Shown here: one piece after another, positions 32,329 to 40,388 of the stretch
Numbering within the stretch: position 1 is the stretch's first letter
Layout of the letters: the number at the start of each line of letters is the position of its first letter
Source of the DNA: Oscillospiraceae bacterium
Lineage (GTDB): Bacteria; Bacillota; Clostridia; Oscillospirales; Oscillospiraceae
Length of the DNA: 54,067 nucleotides
Direction of reading: 5' to 3'
Assembly: GCA_031261745.1 (NCBI GenBank)
Contig: JAISJC010000050.1
Span: forward strand, 1 to 54,067
Translations under genes and position numbers: made by a program
The notes under the pieces: generated by a model
Told to the model about the DNA's origin: nothing
What the model saw: the letters and a program-made list of their open reading frames with translations, nothing else
Databases searched by the model: none

Positions 32329-32530
32329 TTGTATAAGATACTTACCGAGCGTTGTTATCTAACGGTTTAACACCCACGAGGGCAACGCCTGAGCCAAAAT
32401 AATTCTTGCGCTCACGAGGTTTCTCCGGAAACGGAATACCTTTCCCTATGAAAAGGTAAGCCAATAAACCCGCACGGCTTGCCGCGCTGAGATGTTGTGT
32501 TCTGCCTTTTTGGTAGGACATATTATTTTT
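32329..32530 (+). promoter_or_regulatory. Structured leader with terminator (riboswitch-like, class unknown)
   Basis: Stems: TGAGC/GCTCA (32390-32394/32410-32414); AGGT/ACCT (32417-32420/32438-32441) enclosing TCCG-gaaa-CGGA; alternatively ACCTTT/AAAGGT (32438-32443/32452-32457), which uses the same ACCT; AAGCC/GGCTT (32458-32462/32476-32480); then a terminator TGTTCTGCC/GGTAGGACA (32498-32506/32512-32520) followed by TATTATTTTT. Competing stems plus a terminator just before the ribosome site are the usual plan of a transcriptional riboswitch or attenuator. I could not match it to a known class. Confidence 0.65.
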
Positions 32531-32543
32531 GCGAGGAAACACA

Positions 32544-34016
32544 ATGAAAAAGAAACTACTCGCCGCGGTTATCGTGCTTGTGTTGGTTGTCACGTTCACC
32601 GCACCCGCCTTCGCGCTTGATGCGCCCTCGCGCGTTATGCTCTCGTGGACTGCGGAACCCGCGACGACGATGACCGTCACTTGGGTTGACGCAGACGCCG
32701 TGACCGCGGGAGCCGTGCGCTACTCGACGGACAAATCCCTCACGGACGCTGCGGAGGTTAAAGCGACCGCCGCGCCGAACAAGAGCGTCATAGACAACGA
32801 CGGAGCGAGGTTCACGGCGACGCTCTCGGGCTTGACACCTGCCACGACGTACTGGTACAGCGTCGGAAATGGCGATGCTTGGACTGCGGCGCAGTCGTTC
32901 ACAACAGCCGAAGCCGAAACGGACAACTTCTCATTTGCTTTTTTCGGAGATATTCAAGTGACCAAAACAGCCGCCGAGGATTTCGCGGCTTGGGGCAAGC
33001 TCGCCGAGGCCGCATACGCGAAAAATCCCGGCTTGGCGTTTGCTCTGCAAGCCGGAGATATTGTCGAGAGCGGAATCAATACAGAACATTGGAGCGAGTT
33101 TTTGAACGCGGCAACGCCCGTGTTCTCGAAAATTCCGTTCCTGCCGACGAACGGCAACCACGAATCAAATTTCCTGTCCGGTAAGCCGGAGTTGTACCGC
33201 GACACGTTCACGCTCCCGACAAACGCGCCGGAGGGTTTCAGCGAGGAATTTTACTCGTTCGACTACGGCAACGCGCACGTCTTGGTTGTGAACTCTTGGG
33301 TGTTTTCGGGCGAGCAAAAACTCACGGACGCGCAGCTTGACGCGCTCGACGCTTGGGTTGCGCTCGACCTCGCATCGTCAAACGCGACGTGGAAAATAGT
33401 GTTGACGCACGTTCCGCTGTACCCCGTTCACAGCGACACGACGGGCGTAAAAGCGCGTGAGCATTGGGTTTCAATATTTGAAAAGTACGGTGTTGACCTA
33501 ATGCTCGTCGGGCATCAGCACGTCTACTCGCGCCTGCAACCGATGACGGGCGGCGCGCCGGACTACGAGGACGGCATCGTGCAGATAATGGGCAATTCGG
33601 GGCTGAAATATTATGATAGCGCAGATGAGACTTACGCCGAGCGCACGATATATAATGTAAGTAACTACGAGGTCATTTCCATTGACGGCAATAATCTCAC
33701 GGTGCAGGCGTTTGACATTGACGGCACCGAATTAGACTATCTCGCGCTGTCGCCGCGTGAAAGCAAGGGCGCGACGCGCGCCGAGTTTGTGGATTTGCTG
33801 TGGCGCTCGATTGGCTCTCCGACCGCAACGGGCGGCGATGCGTTTTCCGACGTTCCCGCGAACTCGCCGTATGCCGCCGCGCTACTATGGGCGCGGAGCG
33901 TCGGCATTGTGAACGGCGTCGGCGGCAACAGGTTTGACCCCGACAGTAAGATACTGCCGGAGCATATGCGGCTAATACTTGACAGATACAATACAATCGG
34001 AGGCGCGGCGAAATGA
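32544..34016 (+). CDS. Secreted purple-acid-phosphatase-like metallophosphoesterase with SLH segment
   Basis: A 490-residue exported protein. Signal peptide 1-25; a fibronectin-III-like purple acid phosphatase N-domain (PSRVMLSWTAEPATTMTVTW...TYWYSVG); a calcineurin-like catalytic domain with the metal-site motifs FFGDIQ, LQAGDIVE, NGNHE, LTHVPLYP and GHQHVYSR; and a C-terminal SLH-type segment (TRAEFVDLLWRS...NRFDPDSKILPEHM). It probably releases phosphate at the cell surface. ATG 32544 follows GAGGAAAC. First gene of a two-gene operon under the structured leader. Confidence 0.9.
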   Translation: MKKKLLAAVIVLVLVVTFTAPAFALDAPSRVMLSWTAEPATTMTVTWVDADAVTAGAVRYSTDKSLTDAAEVKATAAPNKSVIDNDGARFTATLSGLTPATTYWYSVGNGDAWTAAQSFTTAEAETDNFSFAFFGDIQVTKTAAEDFAAWGKLAEAAYAKNPGLAFALQAGDIVESGINTEHWSEFLNAATPVFSKIPFLPTNGNHESNFLSGKPELYRDTFTLPTNAPEGFSEEFYSFDYGNAHVLVVNSWVFSGEQKLTDAQLDALDAWVALDLASSNATWKIVLTHVPLYPVHSDTTGVKAREHWVSIFEKYGVDLMLVGHQHVYSRLQPMTGGAPDYEDGIVQIMGNSGLKYYDSADETYAERTIYNVSNYEVISIDGNNLTVQAFDIDGTELDYLALSPRESKGATRAEFVDLLWRSIGSPTATGGDAFSDVPANSPYAAALLWARSVGIVNGVGGNRFDPDSKILPEHMRLILDRYNTIGGAAK

Positions 34017-35236
34017 AAAAACTACTATCCCTACTCCTCGCGCTGACGCTCCTGTTTGCGCTTATTGTAGTCCCCGCATCAGCCAAAACGCTCGAATCCG
34101 CAAAAGCCGAAAAGATATTCTTCTACGCGACGAACGCCGACGGCAAAGACGTGCTGATGAAGGTCATTCCGCTCGCCGACCTCAAAGCAATCTCGCACGG
34201 TCAAGCGGACGGCAAAAACTACTACATTTCCTCAACCGACAATTACCCGACGACGCAATACTGCGAGGCGCGCGGAGTCACAATCCCCGAACTCGTGGAT
34301 TACGTCAAAAAGGTCACGACCGTCAAGGGCGCGTCCGCGCTCGGCTACACGGGCGAGGATGCGTTGCGCCTTATGGCGACCGACAGCTACGGCAATTACA
34401 ACAAAATCTGGACGTACAACGAGCTGTACGGCGTGAAGCGGTACTACTTCGAGGGGCTGTTCAAGTCGTGGAGTACCGCGTGGGAAATCGCGGGTGAGGA
34501 CAACAGCAAATTCGGCTTGACTATGGCTGAATACAACTCGAAATACAAGGATTCCGACCCGAACTACGCGGCAAAAAAAGCCGTATTCGACGGCGGCGTT
34601 GTGAGCGTCCCGATTCTCGCAACCGAATCGTTCTCCGGGCGCACGACGACGGACACGCTCGTCGCGTCTACGGAAATTGGGATCGCGGACTACATCAAAG
34701 CGAACGGCGGTATTGCTGCCGGTAGTCTGAAGAATATGCTGTCGGATACTTGGTCGCTGCGCCTTGCGCTGCCGATGACGGAGGCGGACCTGTACGCCGC
34801 GCACAGAACCTCGTTCGACAACTTCAAGTGGACGTACAACGTGAAGCTCGAACAGGCGAACGCCCCGGCGTTCAAATCCCTCGGAACAGTCGCGGAACCC
34901 GTGGCGAGCGTCGCGGCCAGCGGAAATACGCTCACAATCACACTCACTTGCGCGACGGCGGGCGCGGACATCTATTACGGCGACGACGGCGCGCCTCAAC
35001 AACTCTACACGAAACCGATTGCCATTGACATCACGGGTCGCAACCTCGCCTCGAACCCCGTGACGTTCTACATGACCGCCGTGAAAGAGGGCTACGACGA
35101 CGCGGGAATCATCACGGCGAAATATCCGGGCCTCGCCCCGGCGTTCAAGACGATATACAGCGGCATGACGAGCGCACCGCTCGTGTTCGAGGCAAACGAC
35201 GCCGTTTCCGCGTCCGACTGGACGGCGTGGACTTGA
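34013..35236 (+). CDS. Surface protein with chitobiase-type domain, truncated by prophage
   Basis: A 407-residue exported protein overlapping the phosphatase gene by four bases. It has a signal peptide (1-24), a region of about 250 residues resembling a molybdopterin-like surface fold (VTIPELVDYVKKV...SYGNYNKIWTYNELYG), and a C-terminal chitobiase/hexosaminidase-type beta domain (ADIYYGDDGAPQQLYTKPI). A further domain opens (FKTIYSGMTSAPLVFEANDAVSASDW) but the frame ends a few residues later at WTAWT. The stop lies 50 bases from the integrase gene end, so the last domain was probably cut off by prophage integration. Confidence 0.78.
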   Translation: MKKLLSLLLALTLLFALIVVPASAKTLESAKAEKIFFYATNADGKDVLMKVIPLADLKAISHGQADGKNYYISSTDNYPTTQYCEARGVTIPELVDYVKKVTTVKGASALGYTGEDALRLMATDSYGNYNKIWTYNELYGVKRYYFEGLFKSWSTAWEIAGEDNSKFGLTMAEYNSKYKDSDPNYAAKKAVFDGGVVSVPILATESFSGRTTTDTLVASTEIGIADYIKANGGIAAGSLKNMLSDTWSLRLALPMTEADLYAAHRTSFDNFKWTYNVKLEQANAPAFKSLGTVAEPVASVAASGNTLTITLTCATAGADIYYGDDGAPQQLYTKPIAIDITGRNLASNPVTFYMTAVKEGYDDAGIITAKYPGLAPAFKTIYSGMTSAPLVFEANDAVSASDWTAWT

Positions 35237-35286
35237 ACCCGCGAGAGGTGATTGTGGCACAACGAAAAACGGAGAGCATACGACAT
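35215..35286. other. Probable left attachment region (attL) of the prophage
   Basis: The truncated surface gene stops here and the integrase gene ends at 35287, the usual position of an attachment site. The exact core cannot be fixed because the right end of the prophage lies outside the window. Confidence 0.45.
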
Positions 35287-36348
35287 CTATCTAATATTAG
35301 AAAGATATTCGTTGAGCTTGTTGGCGGTGTCGCGGCGGCGCATTTCGCGAATGTGAGTGTATACGTCGCGTGTCATTGCCTCGGTAGAGTGGCCGAGAAT
35401 GTCCTGCGCGTCCTTGACGTCGATACCCGCGTCGAAGAGCAGCGTCGCGAAGCTGTGTCGGAGCTGATGCGCTGTGCAGGTAATTCCGGTTTTGCGCGTG
35501 AAACGCTCCCACGCGCGCTGAAACTCTGATTTTGTTAATGGTTTTGTCGGGTTCAACGAATGGAATAAATAATCGTCCGGGTCGCCCTCCGGGAGCTTGG
35601 GGAGCAGGGGCGCGAGGATTGGCACGGTGCGGACGCCCGCGATTGTTTTCGGAGTTTTAATATGCGGGTTGTTGACCTCGTGATAAAGCGATTTTGTGAT
35701 ATGAATAATACCGTGCTCGCGGTCGATATCTTTTTGTTGAATTGCCAACGCCTCGCCCTTGCGAAGTCCGGTATAAAGCAGAAAAAAAGGTAAGAGCCAA
35801 ATATCCGCGCTCGCTTTGATAATAGCCTCGTCCTCCTCTCCGGCCGGCTGCCTCTTTACGGTGGCTTTCTGCGCGCGCGGCATTTTCAGCGCGTTCGCGG
35901 GGTTGACGGAGATGTCACCCTGCTCCGCAGCGTAGCCGAGAATGAGGCTGTAAATAAGCTGTTGCGCTTTCAGCGTCTTGGCGGAATATTGCATTGGTTT
36001 AAGCGTCGTCGGAGATTGCTTTTGCGCCGCCATACGCGACAGGTGTGCCTTGATATCGAGCGTTGTGATATTCTTGACAGGCACGTCGCCGAACTCGTCG
36101 AGAGCGCGGTTGTAGGACGCCTCATAGCCGCGCTGTGTCGTGTACGCGAGGTTTTCGTAGTGCGTGTTGCGCCATTCCGCCGCGACCTCGCTGAATGTGC
36201 GGCCGCGCTCCTGCTTACCTGTGTACTCCATAATCTTGCGGGTCAACTCACGCTCTGACTTCGCATAGAAATGAACGCGCTTGCCGGTCCGCGCGTCAGT
36301 CAGTGACTTTTCAAAATATCCGTCCTTGCGGCGTGGTGATTTTGGCAT
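35287..36348 (-). CDS. Phage tyrosine integrase
   Basis: A 353-residue site-specific recombinase. An N-terminal arm-binding region (KDGYFEKSLTDARTGKRVHFYAK) and a SAM-like core-binding domain (TFSEVAAEWRNTHYENL...) precede the catalytic domain with Arg in TGLRKGEALA, the HQLRHSF box, a GHS box (DILGHSTEAMT) and the nucleophile Tyr in RDVYTHI. Complete and apparently functional. AAGGAG lies upstream of the ATG. It faces the truncated host gene and marks the left edge of the prophage. Confidence 0.93.
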   Translation of the reverse strand: MPKSPRRKDGYFEKSLTDARTGKRVHFYAKSERELTRKIMEYTGKQERGRTFSEVAAEWRNTHYENLAYTTQRGYEASYNRALDEFGDVPVKNITTLDIKAHLSRMAAQKQSPTTLKPMQYSAKTLKAQQLIYSLILGYAAEQGDISVNPANALKMPRAQKATVKRQPAGEEDEAIIKASADIWLLPFFLLYTGLRKGEALAIQQKDIDREHGIIHITKSLYHEVNNPHIKTPKTIAGVRTVPILAPLLPKLPEGDPDDYLFHSLNPTKPLTKSEFQRAWERFTRKTGITCTAHQLRHSFATLLFDAGIDVKDAQDILGHSTEAMTRDVYTHIREMRRRDTANKLNEYLSNIR

Positions 36349-36403
36349 TGGGGCGGCTCCTTGTTATATCCACGAGGAGAATTTTTGTCAAGCGAAAACT
36401 ATA

Positions 36404-36598
36404 TCAAAACTTAAAATTAATTCCACTTTGCGCCAGCACCGCATTTGCGGTATGGCGTGATTTGATTTTAGTATCTACGGTGACGTTTCTTTTCGTGATA
36501 GGGCTGTACCAGATATCGTGGTCGCCTTTGCCGCGACGCGCGAAATAGCAACCGTTTTGTTGCAATATATCGCGGACTTTCTTCTCGTAAGCCGCCAC
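36404..36598 (-). CDS. hicA: HicA-type mRNA interferase toxin
   Basis: A 64-residue toxin with the HicA double-stranded-RNA-binding-like fold: VRDILQQNGCYFARRGKGDHDIWYSP contains the conserved G-[DK]-H motif with the active His. Such toxins cut mRNA. The GTG at 36598 is the start (overlapping the hicB TAG by one base); a longer reading would run back through hicB. It is the second gene of a hicBA pair, antitoxin first. Confidence 0.9.
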   Translation of the reverse strand: MAAYEKKVRDILQQNGCYFARRGKGDHDIWYSPITKRNVTVDTKIKSRHTANAVLAQSGINFKF

Positions 36599-36819
36599 TA
36601 CGCGCGTACCTGCTCGTGACGCTCTGACCGCAGACACAAGCCCCACGCCGCGGAGTTACTGCCGTTCAGCGTCAATAATTCGGGAACGGCATTGCGGACG
36701 CGTTCAATCAGCGCGTCGAGGGAACCGGATTCAAGCACGAGGCCGGGAATATCCTCGCTTGTAGCAACCCACACATCGGCCTCGGTGTCCCACGAAAGTG
36801 TTACGTTGTATTCAGACAT
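36598..36819 (-). CDS. hicB: HicB/DUF1902-type antitoxin
   Basis: A 73-residue protein with the partial RNase-H-like HicB fold (YNVTLSWDTEADVWVATSEDIPGLVLESGSLDALIERVRNAV), followed by a short basic tail. It neutralises HicA and may regulate the pair. AGGAGG precedes the ATG by 6-7 bases. It belongs to the DUF1902 subtype, which usually precedes its toxin as here. Confidence 0.88.
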   Translation of the reverse strand: MSEYNVTLSWDTEADVWVATSEDIPGLVLESGSLDALIERVRNAVPELLTLNGSNSAAWGLCLRSERHEQVRA

Positions 36820-36916
36820 ATAAATCCTCCTAATCTATAGGGGGAGCGCGTTTCCGCACTCATCCCTCTTTGGCTGCTGACAGGAGACGGGCTCGAAAGA
36901 CAACTCCCGCACCCTT

Positions 36917-36944
36917 AGTATACTCCGAAACGGGTGAAAATCAA
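36917..36944 (-). promoter_or_regulatory. hicBA promoter
   Basis: On the minus strand TTGATT (36939-36944 complement), 16 bases, TATACT (36917-36922 complement). The about 95 bases between it and hicB show no other feature. Confidence 0.7.
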
Positions 36945-36971
36945 TAGAAAAGTGCGAAATAATTATTAAAA

Positions 36972-37368
36972 ATGCTCCATTTATCCGGTTGTTTTCTCAA
37001 AAATTAAAGAGGGATATTTAGCGACGGTTCCCGACTGGGACATTGACACGTTCGGAGAGGATTTTCCGACGGCTATTGAAATGGCGCGCGACGCTATCGG
37101 CATCGCGGGGATTGATATGCAGGACGAACAAAAGCGACTGCCGGAGCCGTCGGAAATTGGTAACGTGGCGTGCGAGTTCGGCGAGGTCGTGTCGATGGTC
37201 GATATCGACTTTGACGCGTACCGCCGAGCGAATGAGCGGCGCACCGTCCGGCGTAATGTGTCGCTGCCGTCGTATCTCAACGAGGCCGCCGACCGCGCCG
37301 GAGTGAATGTTTCGGCTCTCCTCGCCGCCGCGCTGAAACAAGAATTGAATTTATCCGACAGACCGTAA
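36972..37368 (+). pseudogene. HicB-like antitoxin remnant, frameshifted at its start
   Basis: From 36982 the frame reads YPVVFSKIKEGYLATVPDW..., a clear HicB N-terminus, and runs to a ribbon-helix-helix C-terminus (RRNVSLPSYLNEAADRAGVNVSALL...). No in-frame standard start exists upstream. ATG 36972 is one base out of frame: removing one T in CATTTAT would give MLHYPVVFSKI, a normal HicB start. No ribosome site and no adjacent hicA are present. It is therefore either a decayed orphan antitoxin or starts at ATT 36979; the remnant reading is favoured. Confidence 0.72.
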
Positions 37369-37383
37369 TCGACGCGCCGTTGA

Positions 37384-37406
37384 CCGCCCCGAAAGGGGCG
37401 GTTTTT
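37384..37406 (+). terminator. Intrinsic terminator
   Basis: CCGCCCC (37384-37390), GAAA loop, GGGGCGG (37395-37401), then five T. Confidence 0.88.
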
Positions 37407-37647
37407 ATTTTGGGGGCTTGCAGACCTCGCAAGGGGCATAGCTCTTGCGGGCGATTTTGAGCGACACCTCGATTTTACTGTCGCGCAGATACTGGCAGTC
37501 CTCGGTGTGGTAGTGCGTTCCCGTCGCCGTAACGTACACTATCGTGCTGCCCGACGCGGTGCAGCCGGACACGAGAACCGCGACGCAGATGATGAGTAAA
37601 AGTAGTTTTTTTATTTTTAATACATCGAAAATAAAAAGGTCTTTCAT
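37405..37647 (-). CDS. Small lipoprotein
   Basis: An 80-residue protein with a lipoprotein signal peptide (KKLLLLIICVAVLVSGC, lipid-modified Cys29 by the lipobox) and a compact C-terminal part with TGTHYHTEDCQYLRDSK and YAPCEVCKPP; the Cys/His spacing suggests a small metal-binding or disulfide unit seen in prophage-linked lipoproteins. It overlaps the upstream gene by four bases. It may be a lysogeny-expressed (moron) gene; function unknown. Confidence 0.72.
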   Translation of the reverse strand: MKDLFIFDVLKIKKLLLLIICVAVLVSGCTASGSTIVYVTATGTHYHTEDCQYLRDSKIEVSLKIARKSYAPCEVCKPPK

Positions 37648-38303
37648 AAGTCAAGCCAGCCGTCTTTATGTATTTGCCGTAGTATTTCTCTGTGCTTTTC
37701 ATAATAAGGCCAAAGAGTAGTTGAAGTTGATTTGTTTAATTGCTTGCCGCAATAATTAAGTATTCTTAGCGAAACTTCTCTATCGTACCAACTGTGATGT
37801 CCATATCTATAAATATTCAAATCGTCAAAATAGTAAAAGGTACCTAATTGAATTGTCCCATACATATCGGTATACTCTTTTTGCTCTTTGCTTAACTCTT
37901 GGAGTGCTCTCTCAAATGCACAAAGATATGCGAATTCGCGGTAATTTGTAAAACTCTGAGCTAATTCACATAGCCTATCGCGCTCTCTTGAATCTAAATT
38001 TTTTTGATTTTTGCAATAGCTTTTTTTAATTATATAGGTTAACCTTAACGTAGCATATATATCTAAGTATTCAGAGTTGATATAATTGCTACGATGTACA
38101 TAATCGTAACTACGGGTATAATATATTGGTAAATTAAATTCGATTTCTTTAATGATTTCGCTGTTTACTGTTGCGATGTCGCGTAAATAGAGATTTTTAG
38201 GCAATAAATATTTAAGTTGAAATTTAAGCCTGTGCTTATAACTTTCGTGCCATAAATCCAAAATGATTAGTAAACAAAGAATACCGGCAATTACATACTG
38301 CAT
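37644..38303 (-). CDS. Hypothetical membrane-anchored protein
   Basis: A 219-residue protein with one N-terminal membrane helix (MQYVIAGILCLLIILDLW) and a Tyr/Arg-rich helical remainder. I do not recognise a domain. The coding sequence is AT-rich, unlike the rest of the window, and sits in the lysogeny cluster between the repressor and the lipoprotein, transcribed with them. It could be a superinfection-exclusion or defence gene; this is only a guess from position. Confidence 0.6.
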   Translation of the reverse strand: MQYVIAGILCLLIILDLWHESYKHRLKFQLKYLLPKNLYLRDIATVNSEIIKEIEFNLPIYYTRSYDYVHRSNYINSEYLDIYATLRLTYIIKKSYCKNQKNLDSRERDRLCELAQSFTNYREFAYLCAFERALQELSKEQKEYTDMYGTIQLGTFYYFDDLNIYRYGHHSWYDREVSLRILNYCGKQLNKSTSTTLWPYYEKHREILRQIHKDGWLDL

Positions 38304-38329
38304 TTTTTCTCACACTCCTTTCGCTTGTT

Positions 38330-39727
38330 TTAGACTTCGGACACTTTCCCAAGAACAACGCCGCGCGAGAACAGGGATTCGGGATTTGTAATCTTGATGT
38401 TTTCGCTCTCCGGATTAAGGCTTATAAGCTCTCCGTCGCCTGCCACTTTTATATAGCGTTCGCCCTCATAGTCGAAGATACCTATTTCGCCGGGTTCGAC
38501 GAATTCGGTGAAATGCACGAAAACTCTGTCGCCGTCGCTGAAATTAGGCTCCATTGAATCACCGCGAACGCGCATAATACAGTTCGCGCTGTCCGGCACC
38601 TCGTCGAAAAGCGTATCAACATATTCAACGTCCTCGCCGGTGATGTAAATGCCTGGGCCGGCACTCACGGGGAGGTCTATTTCCGGAAGCCGAATAAATC
38701 TAATAAGTTGCGGCTCCGGTTGTACGATATTCACGTCGGACAATCCGAAAAGGTCAATGAACGCTAGCGGGAGGTCTTTATATTTCGTTTCTCGTTGCCA
38801 CTCTTTGAGAAAATCGGCTGATGATACATAATTCCTCATTCCGACAATAGAATTCCACAAACTTGGATTTTTTCTGAAAAGCGGAAGTAACTCTTTTGCG
38901 ACAAGAGTGTTTCTCCACCGCACTCTGTCAATGACTTCGCCGATACAATCGTTTTCAAAAGCAGAAAGATTATTGATAAAATAGCCATTTAGGTTTTTCT
39001 CGGTATCTTGAAGTTGGCCTTTTTTGACGGCTTGATAAATTTCGCTTAAATAATTATCAACGGACTGTTTGACAAAAGGCACATAATTGCCGTCCGCAAC
39101 CTCCGATACCTTTTCTAAAAAATACAATGAAGCTACGTCGCAAATACATTCCGGAATCCACTTTAAGTTATTTATATCCGGATATGCGTTCATTATGAGA
39201 TGACATAATTCGTGTGATAGTTGATAGAACACTTGTAAATATGCTTGTGCATCAAGGCGTAACTGTATTTGAAAGTTCTTTGTTATATTTTGGGTAATTC
39301 TTCTTGGGGTTGTCCTTGGGGTTAAATCCCATTCTGGTGCTTTATGAATAAGGACATTAATAGAATTAAAATCGTATTCAGTAAATGCATTACTGAAAAG
39401 GTCAATTACAGCGTTTGCTGTTTTTACTAAGTGAATTTCATCTTCAGCGGTAAAATCGTCCCATAAATTGAGATTGATATAGATTGCGTTTGCGTTTAAT
39501 TTTGCCTTTTTTGCTGTAATCTTATTTACGTCTTCGCCGCGCCCAAGTAGAAAGTCTGTTGTAACATTGAAATAGTCGGCAATTTTAGAGAGAGTTTCAC
39601 CGTTGGGGGTTTGATTTTTTTTAGTCCAGTCGTTTATTGCGTTGTGGTTGATTCCGATGTCCGTGAGAATTTTGTTTTTGGAAATGCCGCTTTCGCTGAT
39701 AAGAGTATTGAGGATTTCTATGAACAT
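38330..39727 (-). CDS. Phage repressor fusing XRE, ImmA/IrrE-like protease and S24 domains
   Basis: A 465-residue single reading frame with three parts. Residues 1-65: XRE helix-turn-helix (ISKNKILTDIGINHNAINDWTKKNQTPNGETLSKIADYF). Residues about 150-210: zinc metalloprotease core with H172-ELC-H176 and a downstream glutamate (PECICD, Glu193) as in ImmA/IrrE (DUF955). Residues about 350-465: LexA/CI-type S24 domain with a cleavage-type Ala356-Gly357, Ser391 in GDSMEP and Lys427. Separate ImmR/ImmA pairs and XRE-S24 repressors are known; all three in one chain is unusual. AAGGAG precedes the ATG. It faces the promoter and operator at 39741-39768. Confidence 0.88.
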   Translation of the reverse strand: MFIEILNTLISESGISKNKILTDIGINHNAINDWTKKNQTPNGETLSKIADYFNVTTDFLLGRGEDVNKITAKKAKLNANAIYINLNLWDDFTAEDEIHLVKTANAVIDLFSNAFTEYDFNSINVLIHKAPEWDLTPRTTPRRITQNITKNFQIQLRLDAQAYLQVFYQLSHELCHLIMNAYPDINNLKWIPECICDVASLYFLEKVSEVADGNYVPFVKQSVDNYLSEIYQAVKKGQLQDTEKNLNGYFINNLSAFENDCIGEVIDRVRWRNTLVAKELLPLFRKNPSLWNSIVGMRNYVSSADFLKEWQRETKYKDLPLAFIDLFGLSDVNIVQPEPQLIRFIRLPEIDLPVSAGPGIYITGEDVEYVDTLFDEVPDSANCIMRVRGDSMEPNFSDGDRVFVHFTEFVEPGEIGIFDYEGERYIKVAGDGELISLNPESENIKITNPESLFSRGVVLGKVSEV

Positions 39728-39740
39728 AGTAAATTTCTCC

Positions 39741-39768
39741 TTGACTTTCAGTTAAAACTGAATATAAT
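39741..39768 (+). promoter_or_regulatory. Divergent promoter with operator O1 filling the spacer
   Basis: TTGACT (39741-39746), then the perfect palindrome TTCAGTTAAAACTGAA (39747-39762), then TATAAT (39763-39768). The 16-base spacer is the operator itself. It drives the plus-strand genes from 39794 and lies directly upstream of the repressor start, so a bound repressor would control the first and could control itself. Confidence 0.88.
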
Positions 39769-39793
39769 GATTGATATGAAAGGTGGTTACATT

Positions 39794-40039
39794 ATGAAAC
39801 TTGAAAATTTTGAACGAATAAAAGAGCTTAAAAGAAACATTGATTTTTTTGATATGAAAAAATATAAACTTTCGGAAGAGCTTGTCGGCGTGAATTTGAT
39901 AATGAGAAACGGCGATAATATATGCTTTTCAAATGATGACAATGAAGTAAGTTTGCTGCTTAACAAGGTTTTTGCCCTCGCAAAACAACTTGTAGACAAA
40001 AAATTAAAAGAGCTTTTAGACGAATTGGAAACCTTGTAG
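39794..40039 (+). CDS. Hypothetical small phage protein
   Basis: An 81-residue protein (MKLENFERIKELKRNIDFFDMKKYKLSEELVGVNLIMRNG...) rich in Lys/Leu and probably helical. The true start is ATG 39794 with AAAGGTGG 7 bases upstream; the frame is open further upstream but that region contains the operator. As the first gene divergent from the repressor it occupies the place of a cro-like gene, but no helix-turn-helix is evident. Confidence 0.7.
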   Translation: MKLENFERIKELKRNIDFFDMKKYKLSEELVGVNLIMRNGDNICFSNDDNEVSLLLNKVFALAKQLVDKKLKELLDELETL

Positions 40040-40065
40040 GCGGAAAAGAAAGGCGGGTGCGGGTG

Positions 40066-40386
40066 ATGTTTAATTGGCGGAAACGCGAACGGGAGCGACT
40101 AAAGAAGTTAGAAATAGCGGATAATATAGTTTCTCTGCGGAAGATGGAAATGGAGGCGCGAAAAAGCTGTGCTGAAATCCTCGAAAAATATCTTGAAATA
40201 ATTAATGATGCCGAGGTTGGAACTCAATGCGTGTTCATCGATGACAGGAGTCAACAGATAAGCGTGAACGATTATCTTGCGAGGGGTTATGTCGTGAAGT
40301 GGGCGCGGGAGCGAACCGTTTTAATAGGCGTTTTTGCGCCGCATTACGGAATGTGTAGTGAGTATTTGCTGGAAAAAGTTAAGTAG
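40066..40386 (+). CDS. Hypothetical phage protein
   Basis: A 106-residue protein with a very basic N-terminus (MFNWRKRERERLKKLEIADN), a helical middle and a small beta part (CVFIDDRSQQISVNDYLARGYVVKW...). ATG 40066 is chosen because GGCGGG lies about 9 bases upstream; GTG 40057 abuts that site. It follows the previous gene by 26 bases. No recognised domain. Confidence 0.65.
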   Translation: MFNWRKRERERLKKLEIADNIVSLRKMEMEARKSCAEILEKYLEIINDAEVGTQCVFIDDRSQQISVNDYLARGYVVKWARERTVLIGVFAPHYGMCSEYLLEKVK

Positions 40387-40388
40387 GC

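Noticed and set aside
32330..32530. A c-di-GMP-I (GEMM) or Moco riboswitch
   Set aside because: The conserved core strings of these classes are not present; only general riboswitch architecture can be supported.
35287..36348. The tyrosine recombinase as integrase of the conjugative element
   Set aside because: It is oriented against the transfer genes, abuts HicBA and the phage repressor cluster, and marks the prophage edge; the element's own integrase is not visible.
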